Shown: piece after piece, positions 16,961 through 25,847 of the stretch
How the letters are laid out: the number at the start of each line of letters is the position of its first letter
How positions within the stretch are numbered: position 1 is the stretch's first letter
DNA from: CAYZWU01 sp964482235
Lineage (GTDB): Bacteria; Planctomycetota; B15-G4; CAYZWU01
Assembly (NCBI GenBank): GCA_964482235.1
Contig: CAYZWU010000039.1
Location: 1 to 50,403 of the forward strand
Length of the DNA stretch: 50,403 nt
Direction of reading: 5' to 3'
The notes under the pieces: model-generated
The model's input: the letters and a program-made list of their open reading frames with translations, nothing else
Told to the model about the DNA's origin: nothing
Databases searched by the model: none
Program-made: the position numbers and the translations under genes

Positions 16961-17260
16961 GTCGCCGAATCGCCCCGTCTCTGTTCCAACTCCTCGTCGT
17001 TCCTCCCCGCCATGGCGGGGGACTGTGGTCGATTAAAAATGACGCGCCCCAGGAAAGCCATACTTTTCTGCGCTCCCAGCGGTTCTGCCCGGCGGGCTTT
17101 CCCTCGATGAGCTCGAATTCCGTCTTGACAAGAACCCCCATCTCTCATGATATTGGCGGTTTCTCGGTATCGAAAGAAAAGGCGGACTCTCGAGTGACCC
17201 GGTTTCGCGATCCCGGCCACATGGTTCCCGCCACGTTGAACTATTGAAGGAGCTATCAGA
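16961..17260. other. Divergent intergenic region, potassium channel and tdh
   Basis: Three hundred bases holding the tdh promoter (17125-17153) and the leader of the channel gene. The 16-base perfect palindrome at 17005-17020 could be a protein-binding site or a stem in the channel transcript. No gene is apparent. Confidence 0.5.
17125..17153 (+). promoter_or_regulatory. Sigma-70-type promoter of the threonine dehydrogenase gene
   Basis: TTGACA at 17125-17130 is a perfect -35. After exactly 17 bases comes TGATAT (17148-17153), a good -10. A start near 17160 gives a leader of about 100 bases to ATG 17261. Confidence 0.7.
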
Positions 17261-18370
17261 ATGACGGAAAAGATGAAGGCAGTGGTCAAGGTTAAGCCCG
17301 AGATGGGAGCCGTTTACAAGGAAGTGGACATCCCCAGGATCGAGGACGACCAGGTGCTGGTCCGGGTCCGCGCCACCTCGATCTGCGGCACCGATGTCCA
17401 CATCTACAAGTGGGATCCCTGGTCGGAGGGACGCATCGGCTCCGCCGCCCTTCCCCAGACCCTGGGCCACGAGGTGGCCGGCGAGGTGGTCGAGGTGGGT
17501 CGCACGGTGAAGAAGGTCAAGGTGGGAGACCAGATCTCCGCCGAGACGCACATCCCCCACCCCGGCGATCTTCAGGCCCTGCTCTGCCAGATGCACATCG
17601 GCGAGAGGATGAAAATCCTCGGCGTGGACTTCAACGGCTGCTTTGCCGAGTATTTCGCCGTCCCCGAGGTGGTCTGCTGGGTCAACGATCCCTCGATCCC
17701 GCCAGAGTACGCCTCGATCCAGGAGCCACTCGGCAATGCCACATACGCCGTCCTGGGTGAGGATGCCGATGTGGCCGGCAAATCGATGGTCATCTTCGGC
17801 GACGGCCCGATCAGCCTCTTCGCCGTGGGCGTGGCCCGCTGCGCCGGCGTGACCGACATCTTTCTCGTGGGCAAGTACGACTTCAACATGGAGATCGGAA
17901 AGAAGATGGGCGCCGACCATCTCCTCTGGACGAACAAGCAGACGCCCGAAGAGAGGCTCGAGTACGTCAAGGACCACACAGGCGGCTACGGCGCCGACAT
18001 CGTCCTCGAGATGGTGGGAAGCGCCGATTCGCTCAACGACACCTTCAAGATGGTGCGCAAGGGCGGCCGGGTCACGGCCTTCGGCATCGCCCCGGAATCA
18101 CCCTGCCCCATCGACTACAACAACGGGATCGTCTTCAAGGGCTGCCAGATCCACGGCATCAACGGCCGCAAGATGTTCGACACCTGGTACAGGAACAAGA
18201 ACCTGCTGGCGTCGGGCCGTCTAGATCCCTCGCCGGTGATCACGCACAAGTTCCTTCTCGAGGATTTCGCCGAAGGCTTCGAGAGAATGATCGAACGGCC
18301 CCGGAAGTCCGCCAAGGTCGTTCTTTTCCCGGACAGGGAGGAGTACGACGCGGCCTGCAAGCGCGGCTGA
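17261..18370 (+). CDS. tdh: L-threonine 3-dehydrogenase-like zinc dehydrogenase
   Basis: The enzyme oxidises L-threonine to 2-amino-3-ketobutyrate with NAD. The 369-residue protein aligns by eye with E. coli Tdh throughout: ICGTDVHIYKWDPW (41-54, catalytic zinc C42), GHEVAGEV with H70 and E71, and C-terminal FETWYK-like MFDTWYR, DPSPVITHKF. The nucleotide fold is less standard: the usual GxGxxG is FGDGPISLFA. The structural zinc loop (residues about 94-126) has the same length as in E. coli but none of its four cysteines; the aligned residues are H100, D103, A106 and G114. AAGGAG lies 7 bases before the ATG. kbl, the usual partner, is absent. Tdh is the best call, another secondary-alcohol dehydrogenase is possible. 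Confidence 0.8.
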   Translation: MTEKMKAVVKVKPEMGAVYKEVDIPRIEDDQVLVRVRATSICGTDVHIYKWDPWSEGRIGSAALPQTLGHEVAGEVVEVGRTVKKVKVGDQISAETHIPHPGDLQALLCQMHIGERMKILGVDFNGCFAEYFAVPEVVCWVNDPSIPPEYASIQEPLGNATYAVLGEDADVAGKSMVIFGDGPISLFAVGVARCAGVTDIFLVGKYDFNMEIGKKMGADHLLWTNKQTPEERLEYVKDHTGGYGADIVLEMVGSADSLNDTFKMVRKGGRVTAFGIAPESPCPIDYNNGIVFKGCQIHGINGRKMFDTWYRNKNLLASGRLDPSPVITHKFLLEDFAEGFERMIERPRKSAKVVLFPDREEYDAACKRG

Positions 18371-18391
18371 GATCCGCACCATGCATCGAGC

Positions 18392-18426
18392 AAAGCCCCG
18401 CACTCCGGTGTGCGGGGCTTTTTTCA
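18392..18426. terminator. Terminator between convergent tdh and alcohol dehydrogenase genes
   Basis: AAAGCCCCGCAC (18392-18403) pairs with GTGCGGGGCTTT (from 18410) around a 6-base loop, followed by a T-run on the plus strand. It ends tdh. The matching A residues on the left arm give a shorter T-run for minus transcription; its right edge touches the stop of the alcohol dehydrogenase gene at 18424, so that gene reads into it. Confidence 0.9.
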
Positions 18427-19434
18427 TGGTCCCTCGTCGACGACGAGCACCGCCTCGCCGTTGATACGGCTCTCTTTCAGCCGGAGCAGAGCCTCGTTGG
18501 CCTCCTCGAAGGCGAACCGCTCGGTCTCGATCCGCACCGGGATCTCCGCCGCCGCGCGAAGCAGCTCGTCCCCGTCCCGCCGCGTCGATGCGGTGACGCT
18601 TCGCAGGATCTTCTCGTCGTAGAGATGCCGCGTGTAATCGAGCTCCGGGATGGAGGACATGTAGATCCCGCCCAGGGCCACCGTCCCGCCTTTCTCGAGA
18701 TGCTCGAGAGCCATGGGGACGATGGGACCGGCAGGCGCGAAGATGATCGATCCGTGGCAGAGGGCCGGGGGCTGCTCCTCGGCCCGCCCGGCCCAGACGG
18801 CGCCGAGCTCCCTGGCGAAGCGGCGATGCTCCTCGCTTCGCGTGAAGATCAGGACCTCCATCTTCCGGTGCACGGCGATCTGGATCGCGATGTGGGCCGC
18901 AGCGCCGAAACCGTAGAGCCCGAGCCGCTCGCCCTCCTTGACGCCGCTCAGCCGGAGGCACCTGTAGCCGATGATGCCGGCGCAGAGAAGGGGCGCCGCC
19001 TCGATGCTGGAAAAGGCATCGGGGATCGGATAGACGAACGCCTCGGGCGCCACCGTGTACCCGGCAAAGCCGCCCGGCACGGTGAATCCGGTGAAGGCCG
19101 CCTTTTCACAAAGGTTCTCGAGACCGTCCCGGCAGAAGCGGCAGGCCCCGCATGTCTGATGGAGCCAGGCCAGGCCCACCCGATCTCCAAGGGAGAAGCG
19201 GCTGCAGCCCTCGCCGAGACGATCGATCGTACCCACCGCCTGGTGGCCCGGGATCACGGGCAGGGAGGGCGGATCGAGCTCCCCCTCCACGATGTGGAGG
19301 TCCGTATGGCAGACGCCGCAGGTCTCGACCTTGACGCGCACCTGGCCCGCCCCGGGAACAGGATCGGGGATCTCGTGCTGCTCGAGGGGCCTCTCTCTCA
19401 CGGGACGCGGTTCATGCAGCAGATGTGCTTTCAT
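18424..19434 (-). CDS. Zinc-dependent alcohol dehydrogenase family protein
   Basis: A medium-chain dehydrogenase of 336 residues from ATG 19434, which has GGAG 8 bases upstream; an upstream TTG (19455) is less likely. The catalytic zinc site has GVCHTDLH with C42, and H64 in PGHQAVG. Gln replaces the Glu of the common GHE motif, as in some members of this subfamily. The structural zinc site C95-x2-C98-x2-C101-x7-C109 is complete, in contrast to the adjacent Tdh-like protein. The cofactor fold is GLYGFGAAAH. It would oxidise or reduce small alcohols and aldehydes with NAD(P). It shares a divergent region with an aminotransferase gene. Confidence 0.9.
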   Translation of the reverse strand: MKAHLLHEPRPVRERPLEQHEIPDPVPGAGQVRVKVETCGVCHTDLHIVEGELDPPSLPVIPGHQAVGTIDRLGEGCSRFSLGDRVGLAWLHQTCGACRFCRDGLENLCEKAAFTGFTVPGGFAGYTVAPEAFVYPIPDAFSSIEAAPLLCAGIIGYRCLRLSGVKEGERLGLYGFGAAAHIAIQIAVHRKMEVLIFTRSEEHRRFARELGAVWAGRAEEQPPALCHGSIIFAPAGPIVPMALEHLEKGGTVALGGIYMSSIPELDYTRHLYDEKILRSVTASTRRDGDELLRAAAEIPVRIETERFAFEEANEALLRLKESRINGEAVLVVDEGP

Positions 19435-19592
19435 GACGAGGGCTCCGTCTGTCAAGACAGGATGGAACGGGTTCAGCGGATTGTATCACACAGGATTCTC
19501 CGACAACGGGCAATCGTCCATTGTACATTCCGTCCCGTTTGTTACTGTGTCGAACCGTCCGGACCGATGAAACTGGAACAAGGATACGCATC

Positions 19593-20852
19593 ATGGATGA
19601 AAAAGACCTCACACGCCGGCTCGCCAGGCGGGCTCTCGGACTCTCCCCCTCTCCCATCCGGGAGCTCTTTCCTTTCATGTCGATCGACGGGATGATCTCA
19701 ATGGGAGGCGGCTATCCTTCACCCGACACCTTCGCCCTCGACAGCGTCTCCATCTCGATCGACGGGGGCGAGACGATACGCCTCGACGGTGCGGCCCTCG
19801 ACGCGGCCACCCAGTACGGCCCGAGCGATGCCCACTCGGCCCTGAGCCCCCTCCTGAAGGAATGGCACCTCGCCAAGGACGGCGTTTCCCTGGAAAACGA
19901 CGAGTTCGTGACCCTCAACGGGTCGCAGGAAGGCCTGTTCATCGCGGCGTTCCTCCTGCTCGAACGGGACGACTCCGTCGTGGTCTCCGAGCCCACCTAC
20001 CCCGGTGCGCTCTCGGCCTTCCGGGCTTTCTGCAACAACTTCGTCTCCGTCCCGCTCGACGGCGAGGGGATGGACACCGCTGCCCTTGCGGCAACCCTGG
20101 ACAAGATCGCGTCCAGCGGCGGGAAGATGCCGAAGCTGATCTACACCATCCCCAGCGGCCACAATCCCGGCGGCGTCACCCTCTCCGCGAAGCGGCGCGA
20201 GGAGCTCGTTGCCATCGCCCGGCGCCACGATCTTCTGGTCCTGGAGGACGACCCCTACCAGCTGGTGCGGCTGGACGACGGCGCGCAGCCCCCCACACTG
20301 CAGAGCCTCGACGAGGACCGCCGCGTGATCCGCCTCGACAGCTTCTCCAAGATCTTCGCCCCCGGACTCCGGATCGGATATGCCTCCGGGGCTTCGGCCG
20401 TGATGCGGCGGTTCGTCCTGTTCAAGCAGGCCTCCAACCTCCACACCAGCTCCTTCGTCCAGGTGGTGCTGGCCCGTTTCCTCGACACGATGAGACCGGC
20501 CGGATTCTTCCGGCTGATCGAGAAGAACTGCGACTTCTACCGGCGGAACAGGGATGCCCTGATCGAAGCGGCACGGGAGCTCCTGCCCGAGGGGATCGCA
20601 TACCACAAGCCGCAGAACGGCATGTTCGTCTGGTTCCGAATGCCCGTCGCCTGCGATGCCGCGGAGATGGTACGGAACGATGTGAACGACCTGAAGGTGC
20701 TTCTCGTCCCGGGTCCGGGATTCTCGACCCGGGGCGGGCTGAAGAACTGCATGCGCGCCAGCTATGCCACGATCTCTCCGGATGCGATCAGGGAGGGAGT
20801 GTCGCGGTTTGCCGAGATGATCAGGCGGGAGTACGGACGCCGGAAGATCTGA
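19593..20852 (+). CDS. PLP-dependent aminotransferase (2-aminoadipate/aromatic type)
   Basis: A fold-type-I aminotransferase of 419 residues from ATG 19593, with AAGGA upstream; the frame is open further up but without conserved sequence. Motifs are QYGPSDAHSAL (74-84), YTIPSGHNPGG (184-194), LEDDPYQLVR (217-226) and the PLP lysine K253 in SFSKIFAPGLRIG. This pattern belongs to the LysN/ARO8/MocR-like subfamily acting on 2-aminoadipate, aromatic amino acids or leucine; no DNA-binding domain is present. The acceptor is likely 2-oxoglutarate. Its stop directly abuts the stop of the convergent ferredoxin gene (20853), with no space for a terminator. The substrate is not determined. Confidence 0.9.
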   Translation: MDEKDLTRRLARRALGLSPSPIRELFPFMSIDGMISMGGGYPSPDTFALDSVSISIDGGETIRLDGAALDAATQYGPSDAHSALSPLLKEWHLAKDGVSLENDEFVTLNGSQEGLFIAAFLLLERDDSVVVSEPTYPGALSAFRAFCNNFVSVPLDGEGMDTAALAATLDKIASSGGKMPKLIYTIPSGHNPGGVTLSAKRREELVAIARRHDLLVLEDDPYQLVRLDDGAQPPTLQSLDEDRRVIRLDSFSKIFAPGLRIGYASGASAVMRRFVLFKQASNLHTSSFVQVVLARFLDTMRPAGFFRLIEKNCDFYRRNRDALIEAARELLPEGIAYHKPQNGMFVWFRMPVACDAAEMVRNDVNDLKVLLVPGPGFSTRGGLKNCMRASYATISPDAIREGVSRFAEMIRREYGRRKI

Positions 20853-21731
20853 TCACTCTTGCGAGGTGGAACCGGTCGAACAGGAATCCGCCGGGGACGG
20901 CTTCAACAGTCCCTTGAGCCTTTTCCGCTTCTTCACTTCCCGGGGAGCGCACGATTTCGTGCAGACATAGCAATGGATGCAGTCCTTGCTGTTGACCTCG
21001 TAGAAGGAGTTCAGGCCAGTTGGGCACTCATTGACGCAGATGTTGCACTCAGGGCAACTGATCGCCTCCTCCAGGTTGATCTTGAAGAGGCTGAAACGGT
21101 TGAAGAACCCGAGGGCGATGCCGATGGGGCACATGAGCCGGCAGAAGGGCCGCTTCATGAAAACGAAGAGGACGAGGAAGCCAAGGAGAATCCAGACGCG
21201 CCACGAGCCGAGGGCATGCATCAGCGCGTCGCCGAAAGCGGCCTGGCTGTTCAGGAAGTGAAGCGGAATCGCCCCCTCGAGGGTGGCGGCCGGACAGAAG
21301 CGGCAGAAGAAGAGATTGGAGTCCACGCCGATCAGGATGGGGACGATCACCACCGTGCCACCGAGAAAGAACACGGGCAGGATGAAAAGGTAGCCGCGCA
21401 GCTTCCGCGGCACCTCGATCTTCCAGGACGGGATCATGTAGAGAAGGTCCTGCAGAAAGCCGAAGGGGCAGACCCAGCCGCAGAGGATGCGGCCCGCGAT
21501 CATGGCGCTGAATATCGTGATCCCGATCACGGCCAGGGGGATGATGCCGAGAGCCAGGAAGTTGCCGACGACTCCCACGGGGCAGGCGAAGGCCGCTGCC
21601 GGGCAGCTCCAGCAGTTCATCACCGGGATGCAGACTCCCATGTACCTGAAGAAGAATGGATTCAGGGCGAAGATGCTGATGATCTGGACGATCCTGCGCC
21701 AGCGTTCAATAATGTTAGGCTTCATTCCCAC
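20853..21731 (-). CDS. NapH/YccM-like membrane protein with two 4Fe-4S ferredoxin motifs
   Basis: A 292-residue polytopic membrane protein with about five hydrophobic segments (roughly 12-40, 48-80, 112-138, 168-190). Cytoplasmic or periplasmic cysteine motifs CWSCPAAAFACP (residues about 40-51), CGWVCPFG, CRFCPAA and CRLMCPIG belong to the NapH/NosR-type family. The C-terminal half holds two ferredoxin clusters, CPECNICVNECP and CIHCYVCTKSC. Such proteins carry electrons between the quinol pool and a periplasmic acceptor. Starts are GTG 21731, with GAGGAG 11 bases upstream, or ATG 21725. The next gene upstream (21842-22186) encodes a small anchored protein and is probably a partner. The terminal reductase is not here. 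Confidence 0.88.
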   Translation of the reverse strand: MGMKPNIIERWRRIVQIISIFALNPFFFRYMGVCIPVMNCWSCPAAAFACPVGVVGNFLALGIIPLAVIGITIFSAMIAGRILCGWVCPFGFLQDLLYMIPSWKIEVPRKLRGYLFILPVFFLGGTVVIVPILIGVDSNLFFCRFCPAATLEGAIPLHFLNSQAAFGDALMHALGSWRVWILLGFLVLFVFMKRPFCRLMCPIGIALGFFNRFSLFKINLEEAISCPECNICVNECPTGLNSFYEVNSKDCIHCYVCTKSCAPREVKKRKRLKGLLKPSPADSCSTGSTSQE

Positions 21732-21841
21732 GATTGAACCGACTCCTCATGAGAAGGAATTGTGATCGGGCGATTGGCTATTGGGAGGTTCTGGACGGCT
21801 CTATGAGATGGCCGCCTCCATGGCAGCCGTTAAAGCTTCAC

Positions 21842-22186
21842 TCAGGAGAAGCAGAACTCATCCTTGTTTGTGACAAAAAACTTCTTCGTCCAGCCCGGCT
21901 CTTCTGAGCCCGAATCGTCCCTCACCTCGATGGCCTCCTTGCTGGCGGCATCGATCAGGAGAAACTCGTTCACGTTGCGATGGCTCCAGGAATACCGGAC
22001 GATGTCCTCCCCTTCAGGCAGCTCGTCATCCTGGTACTCGACCACGTTGTGATCCGGGTTGAACTCCCTGTCCCACACCTCGATCTGGTGAAAGCGTGGC
22101 CAGAAGAGACCGAAGATCATCACGGCGAGGGCAGCACCGGTGAAGAGGAGCTGAAAGAGACTTGTACGTTTTGCCTTCAAGAACAT
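21842..22186 (-). CDS. Small membrane-anchored protein of unknown function
   Basis: A 114-residue protein from ATG 22186. One transmembrane helix at about 10-30 (LFQLLFTGAALAVMIFGLFW) follows a short basic N-terminus. The acidic remainder (IEVWDREFNPDHNVVEYQDDELPEGEDIVRYSW) should be in the periplasm. The frame extends upstream to TTG 22222, but that start has no ribosome site. It has no cysteine apart from one near the C-terminus (EFCFS). It lies 110 bases before the NapH-like gene on the same strand, and a joint transcript is likely. No family recognised. Confidence 0.65.
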   Translation of the reverse strand: MFLKAKRTSLFQLLFTGAALAVMIFGLFWPRFHQIEVWDREFNPDHNVVEYQDDELPEGEDIVRYSWSHRNVNEFLLIDAASKEAIEVRDDSGSEEPGWTKKFFVTNKDEFCFS

Positions 22187-22357
22187 GGACCTCGACGATG
22201 TTGTTCGAAAGACCTTGGCCAAAGTGCTACAGGCTACCAGTTTTAATTTCCTGCCACGGAATCAGTCAACAGAAAAGAGCGGCCCCCGCCATACTTCCCC
22301 TTGTTGACTTTTGGCAACTCCCCAAGGATATTAAGGCAGATAGAGCAGAAACTCGTG

Positions 22358-22369
22358 ATCCTGCAGGAT
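22358..22369. promoter_or_regulatory. Perfect 12-base palindrome upstream of selA
   Basis: ATCCTGCAGGAT reads the same on both strands and lies 52 bases upstream of the selA start, in the divergent region (22187-22421). It could be an operator. A TTGACT near 22303 has only poorly spaced -10 candidates. Confidence 0.3.
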
Positions 22370-22421
22370 AACATGCGTTGCGACTTGCCTTCCTGCATAA
22401 CTTTATGACCGGACCATATTC

Positions 22422-23831
22422 ATGACCAGCAAAGAACTTCGAAACCTTCCATCCGTCGGCCAGCTGGCCGAGCATAAAAAGGCCCTGATCCTTCTGGAAA
22501 ATTATTCCAGGAAAAGCGTGATAGCCACCCTGCGCTCGATCCTCGATGAGATTCGCGGCGATCTCGTTGCCGCGACAGCTGGCGGATCGCCCGTCTCCAT
22601 CCCCGCGGCCGAGGAAATCCTGGCCAGAGCGCGGAACGAGCTGGAAAGAGCGGCGCAGCCCGGCATCCGAAAAGCGATCAATGCCACGGGCGTCATCCTG
22701 CATACCGGGCTGGGCCGGGCCGTTCTCTGCCCGTCTGCCCGGAAGATCATCGGGGAGATGGACGGCTACTCCCTGGTGCAGATGGACGTGAGCACGGGCA
22801 AGCGGTCGGTGCGCGAGGCCCACATCGAAGCGCTGCTCAGAGAGCTCACCGGCGCCGAGGCCGCCACGGTGGCCAACAACAACGCCGGGGCCACCCTTCT
22901 CGTGCTGAACACCCTGGCCAAGGGAAAGGAGGTCATCGTCTCCCGCGGGCAGCTGGTGGAGATCGGCGGCGCGTTCCGGATTCCCGACGTGATGAAGCAG
23001 AGCGGCGCCACCCTGGTGGAGGTGGGAACCACCAACCGGACTCACCTGAGGGACTACGAGCGGGCCATCAACGAGAACACCGCGGCCCTTCTCCACGTCC
23101 ACACGAGCAACTACAGGATCATGGGATTCACCAAGACGGTGGGCGTCGACGAGCTCGTGACCCTGGGAAGGAAGTATTCCCTTCCCGTGGTGGACGACCT
23201 GGGATCAGGGGCGCTGGTCGATCTGTCACGCTTCGGCTTCTCCTCGGAGCCTCTCGTTCGCGACTCGGTGAAGGCGGGAGTCGACATGGTGACCTTCAGC
23301 GCGGACAAGCTCGTGGGCGGGCCCCAGGGCGGGATCATTCTCGGTCGGCAAGACGCCATCCAGAAGGTTCGCAAGAACAGCCTGATGCGGGCTCTTCGCG
23401 TGGGAAAGCTCACCCTCTCCGCCCTGGAGATGACCCTCAGGGAGTTCCTGGACGAGGAGCGCCTGCTCAAGAACCACCCGGTGCTGCGGCTCTTCAGCAT
23501 CCCTCAGTCCACGTTGAGGCGCCGGGCGCGGCGTCTGGCTGCGGCGCTGGAGAAGGCGGTGCCCGGCATCGATGCGGTCGTGGAAAAAGGCGCCGGGATG
23601 ATCGGCTCCGGATCGCTGCCCATCGAGGACATCCCCACCTGGATCGTCTCGGTGCAGCACCCGGCATTGGAGTCGGGGCGCCTCGGCGGAGCGCTCCAGC
23701 TCGAAAATCCGCCGATCTTCTCTCGCGTGAGCGACAACCGGATAACCTTCGACCTGAGGACGATCCTGAACAGCAAGGAGGAGCAGACAATCGTACGCTC
23801 CATCAGCAATATCGTGGAGAATGCCCAGTGA
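22422..23831 (+). CDS. selA: L-seryl-tRNA(Sec) selenium transferase SelA
   Basis: SelA converts seryl-tRNA(Sec) to selenocysteinyl-tRNA(Sec) using selenophosphate, with PLP. The 469-residue protein matches the bacterial family in length and has INATGVILHTGLGRA (86-100), VANNNAGATLL, VVDDLGSG and the PLP lysine K296 in FSADKLVGGPQGG. The N-terminal domain that recognises tRNA(Sec) is complete. Its stop overlaps the selB start by a GTGA arrangement, so the two are translationally coupled. This implies the organism makes selenoproteins. selD and selC are not in the window. Confidence 0.97.
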   Translation: MTSKELRNLPSVGQLAEHKKALILLENYSRKSVIATLRSILDEIRGDLVAATAGGSPVSIPAAEEILARARNELERAAQPGIRKAINATGVILHTGLGRAVLCPSARKIIGEMDGYSLVQMDVSTGKRSVREAHIEALLRELTGAEAATVANNNAGATLLVLNTLAKGKEVIVSRGQLVEIGGAFRIPDVMKQSGATLVEVGTTNRTHLRDYERAINENTAALLHVHTSNYRIMGFTKTVGVDELVTLGRKYSLPVVDDLGSGALVDLSRFGFSSEPLVRDSVKAGVDMVTFSADKLVGGPQGGIILGRQDAIQKVRKNSLMRALRVGKLTLSALEMTLREFLDEERLLKNHPVLRLFSIPQSTLRRRARRLAAALEKAVPGIDAVVEKGAGMIGSGSLPIEDIPTWIVSVQHPALESGRLGGALQLENPPIFSRVSDNRITFDLRTILNSKEEQTIVRSISNIVENAQ

Positions 23832-25762
23832 AAAACGCAAAACCCCTTCCTCCCCCCATCAATCTCATGGCCGGCACGGCCGGCCATATCGATCATGGAA
23901 AAACGCGCATGGTGAAGCTGTTCACCGGCTGCGAAACCGATACGCTGTCCGAGGAAAAGGAACGGGGCATGTCGATCAATCTCGGATTCGCGCCGTGCCC
24001 CCTGGGACGCGGCAAGCGAATCGGGCTGGTCGACGTCCCGGGTCACGAGGATTTCATCCGCAATATGGTGGCGGGAGTCACGGGGATCGACATCGTGCTG
24101 CTCACCGTGGCGGCAGACGACGGGATCATGCCCCAGACGGTGGAGCACTTCAACATCACCCATCTCCTGGGGGTCAAGAAAGGGATCGCACTGATCACGA
24201 AGAGCGACCTCGTTCCCCCGGAGCGGATAGAGGAGGTGCGAGCCGATCTCGTCAATTTCTTCAAGGGAACGTTCATGGAAGACTGCCAGATCATCCCCTT
24301 CTCGGCCGAGACGGCCGACGGAATCGGCCTGCTTCGCAAGGAGCTCGACAAGGTGGTCGACGAGACAAAGCGCCGCAAGACCGAGGGAGTCTTCCGCCTT
24401 CCCGTCGAGAGAGCGTTCTCCGCCGAGGGATTCGGCACGATCATGACGGGCATCGCCTCCTCGGGCAAGCTCTCCATTCGGGACGAGGTGGAGATCCTCC
24501 CCGTCGGGCAGAAGGGTGTTGTGCGGAAGCTTCAGGTCTTCGGGCTCGACCAGGAGGAGGGATATGCCGGCCAGTGCCTGGCCGTGAACGTGGGCGGCGT
24601 GGACCGCAAGGTCGTCGAGAGGGGCTTCGTTCTCGCCACGGCCGGCTACTTCAAGGGAGAATCCTTCATCCATGCCCGTCTGAACGTGCTCCGCGACGCG
24701 AGCGCCCCGATCAAGAACCGGACTCCGATCCGCTTCCACACCGGCACGTCGGAGGCTTTCGGCAAGGTGCTGCTGCTCGAAAAAGACCGTCTCGAGCCGG
24801 GACAGAACGGTCTCGTCCAGTTCGAGCTCGAATCGCCGGTCATCACTGAACCGGGCGACCACTACATCGTCCGGCTTCAGAATCCCGTTGTCACGGTTGG
24901 CGGAGGCCGGGTGATCGGCTACTCCCCGCGCCGGATGAAAAGACTGAAGTCATGGATCAACGAGGCGCTGCAGGGCGAGGAGACTGCGGTGGACGAGAAG
25001 AAGAGCCGCGCCTCCTTCGAGATCCACCGGTCGGGAAAGGATGGACTCGAGAAGAAGGAGCTGTCAATCAAGGCCACCCTGACACCGAAACAGACCGATG
25101 AGGTGATCGAGGAGCTGACGGGTGAGGGAAAGATCCACACCCTTCCGGGAGACCGGATCATCGTCTCCTCGGACAGCCTGGAGAGCTATAAGGACGAACT
25201 GCTCGCCAAGCTCGACGAGCTTCACAAGGCCGATCCCACCCGCATCGGCTTCACCGCCGTGAACCTGCGCAAGCAGACCGGCGTCCGGACGGAGCTCACC
25301 AACGCCGCGCTGGCCATCCTGCTCGAGGAGAAGAAGATCGCCCTCGAGAACGAACGGTACCGCCTGGCCTCCTTCGAGGTGAAGCTGGACGATTCTCTTT
25401 CCGGCATGGCTTCCGAGCTGGAGTCCCTCTACCTCGAGCGCGACTTCAAGACTCCCCGCCCCGAAGAGCTCCCAACCCTTGTCAAGGGATCGCCCGCGGA
25501 CATCGAGAAGATGCTGCGCAAGCTGGTGGAAAGCGGTATTCTGATCCGTACGACCCCGCAGATCCTCTTTCACAGGGACAACGTGGAGCTTGCCCGCAGG
25601 AAGACGGTCGCTTACATCGAGGAGAACGGAGAGCTCGAATCGTTCGAGTTCAAGAACATCATCGGGAGCTCGCGCAAGTACGCCATCCCGCTGCTCGACC
25701 ACTTCGACGCCACCGGAGTGACGCGCCGCGGGCACCAGAACAAGCGCTACCTGAAGAAGTAG
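23828..25762 (+). CDS. selB: Selenocysteine-specific elongation factor SelB
   Basis: SelB is the GTPase that delivers selenocysteinyl-tRNA to UGA codons followed by a SECIS hairpin. The 644-residue protein has G1 GHIDHGKT (19-26), G2 near EERGMSINLGF, G3 DVPGHE, and the G4-like TKSD. EF-Tu-type beta barrels follow, then four C-terminal winged-helix repeats that bind the SECIS RNA, from about residue 390 to the end. Usual length and complete. It starts at GTG 23828, inside the selA stop. A hairpin at 25779-25819 may end the transcript. Confidence 0.96.
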   Translation: MKNAKPLPPPINLMAGTAGHIDHGKTRMVKLFTGCETDTLSEEKERGMSINLGFAPCPLGRGKRIGLVDVPGHEDFIRNMVAGVTGIDIVLLTVAADDGIMPQTVEHFNITHLLGVKKGIALITKSDLVPPERIEEVRADLVNFFKGTFMEDCQIIPFSAETADGIGLLRKELDKVVDETKRRKTEGVFRLPVERAFSAEGFGTIMTGIASSGKLSIRDEVEILPVGQKGVVRKLQVFGLDQEEGYAGQCLAVNVGGVDRKVVERGFVLATAGYFKGESFIHARLNVLRDASAPIKNRTPIRFHTGTSEAFGKVLLLEKDRLEPGQNGLVQFELESPVITEPGDHYIVRLQNPVVTVGGGRVIGYSPRRMKRLKSWINEALQGEETAVDEKKSRASFEIHRSGKDGLEKKELSIKATLTPKQTDEVIEELTGEGKIHTLPGDRIIVSSDSLESYKDELLAKLDELHKADPTRIGFTAVNLRKQTGVRTELTNAALAILLEEKKIALENERYRLASFEVKLDDSLSGMASELESLYLERDFKTPRPEELPTLVKGSPADIEKMLRKLVESGILIRTTPQILFHRDNVELARRKTVAYIEENGELESFEFKNIIGSSRKYAIPLLDHFDATGVTRRGHQNKRYLKK

Positions 25763-25778
25763 CTCCAACGTGGAAAAT

Positions 25779-25828
25779 ACGTCGGCTCGGCCCGTGGGAA
25801 CCCGCGCCTGAGTCGACGTTTGTTTATG
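25779..25828 (+). terminator. Possible terminator of selA-selB
   Basis: ACGTCGGCTC (25779-25788) pairs with GAGTCGACGT (25810-25819) with one G-T pair; a further short GGG/CCC pairing sits inside. TTGTTTAT follows. It begins 16 bases after the selB stop. The T-run is broken, so this is less certain than the other terminators here. Confidence 0.45.
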
Positions 25829-25847
25829 CCTTTGGGCAGAGACCGGA

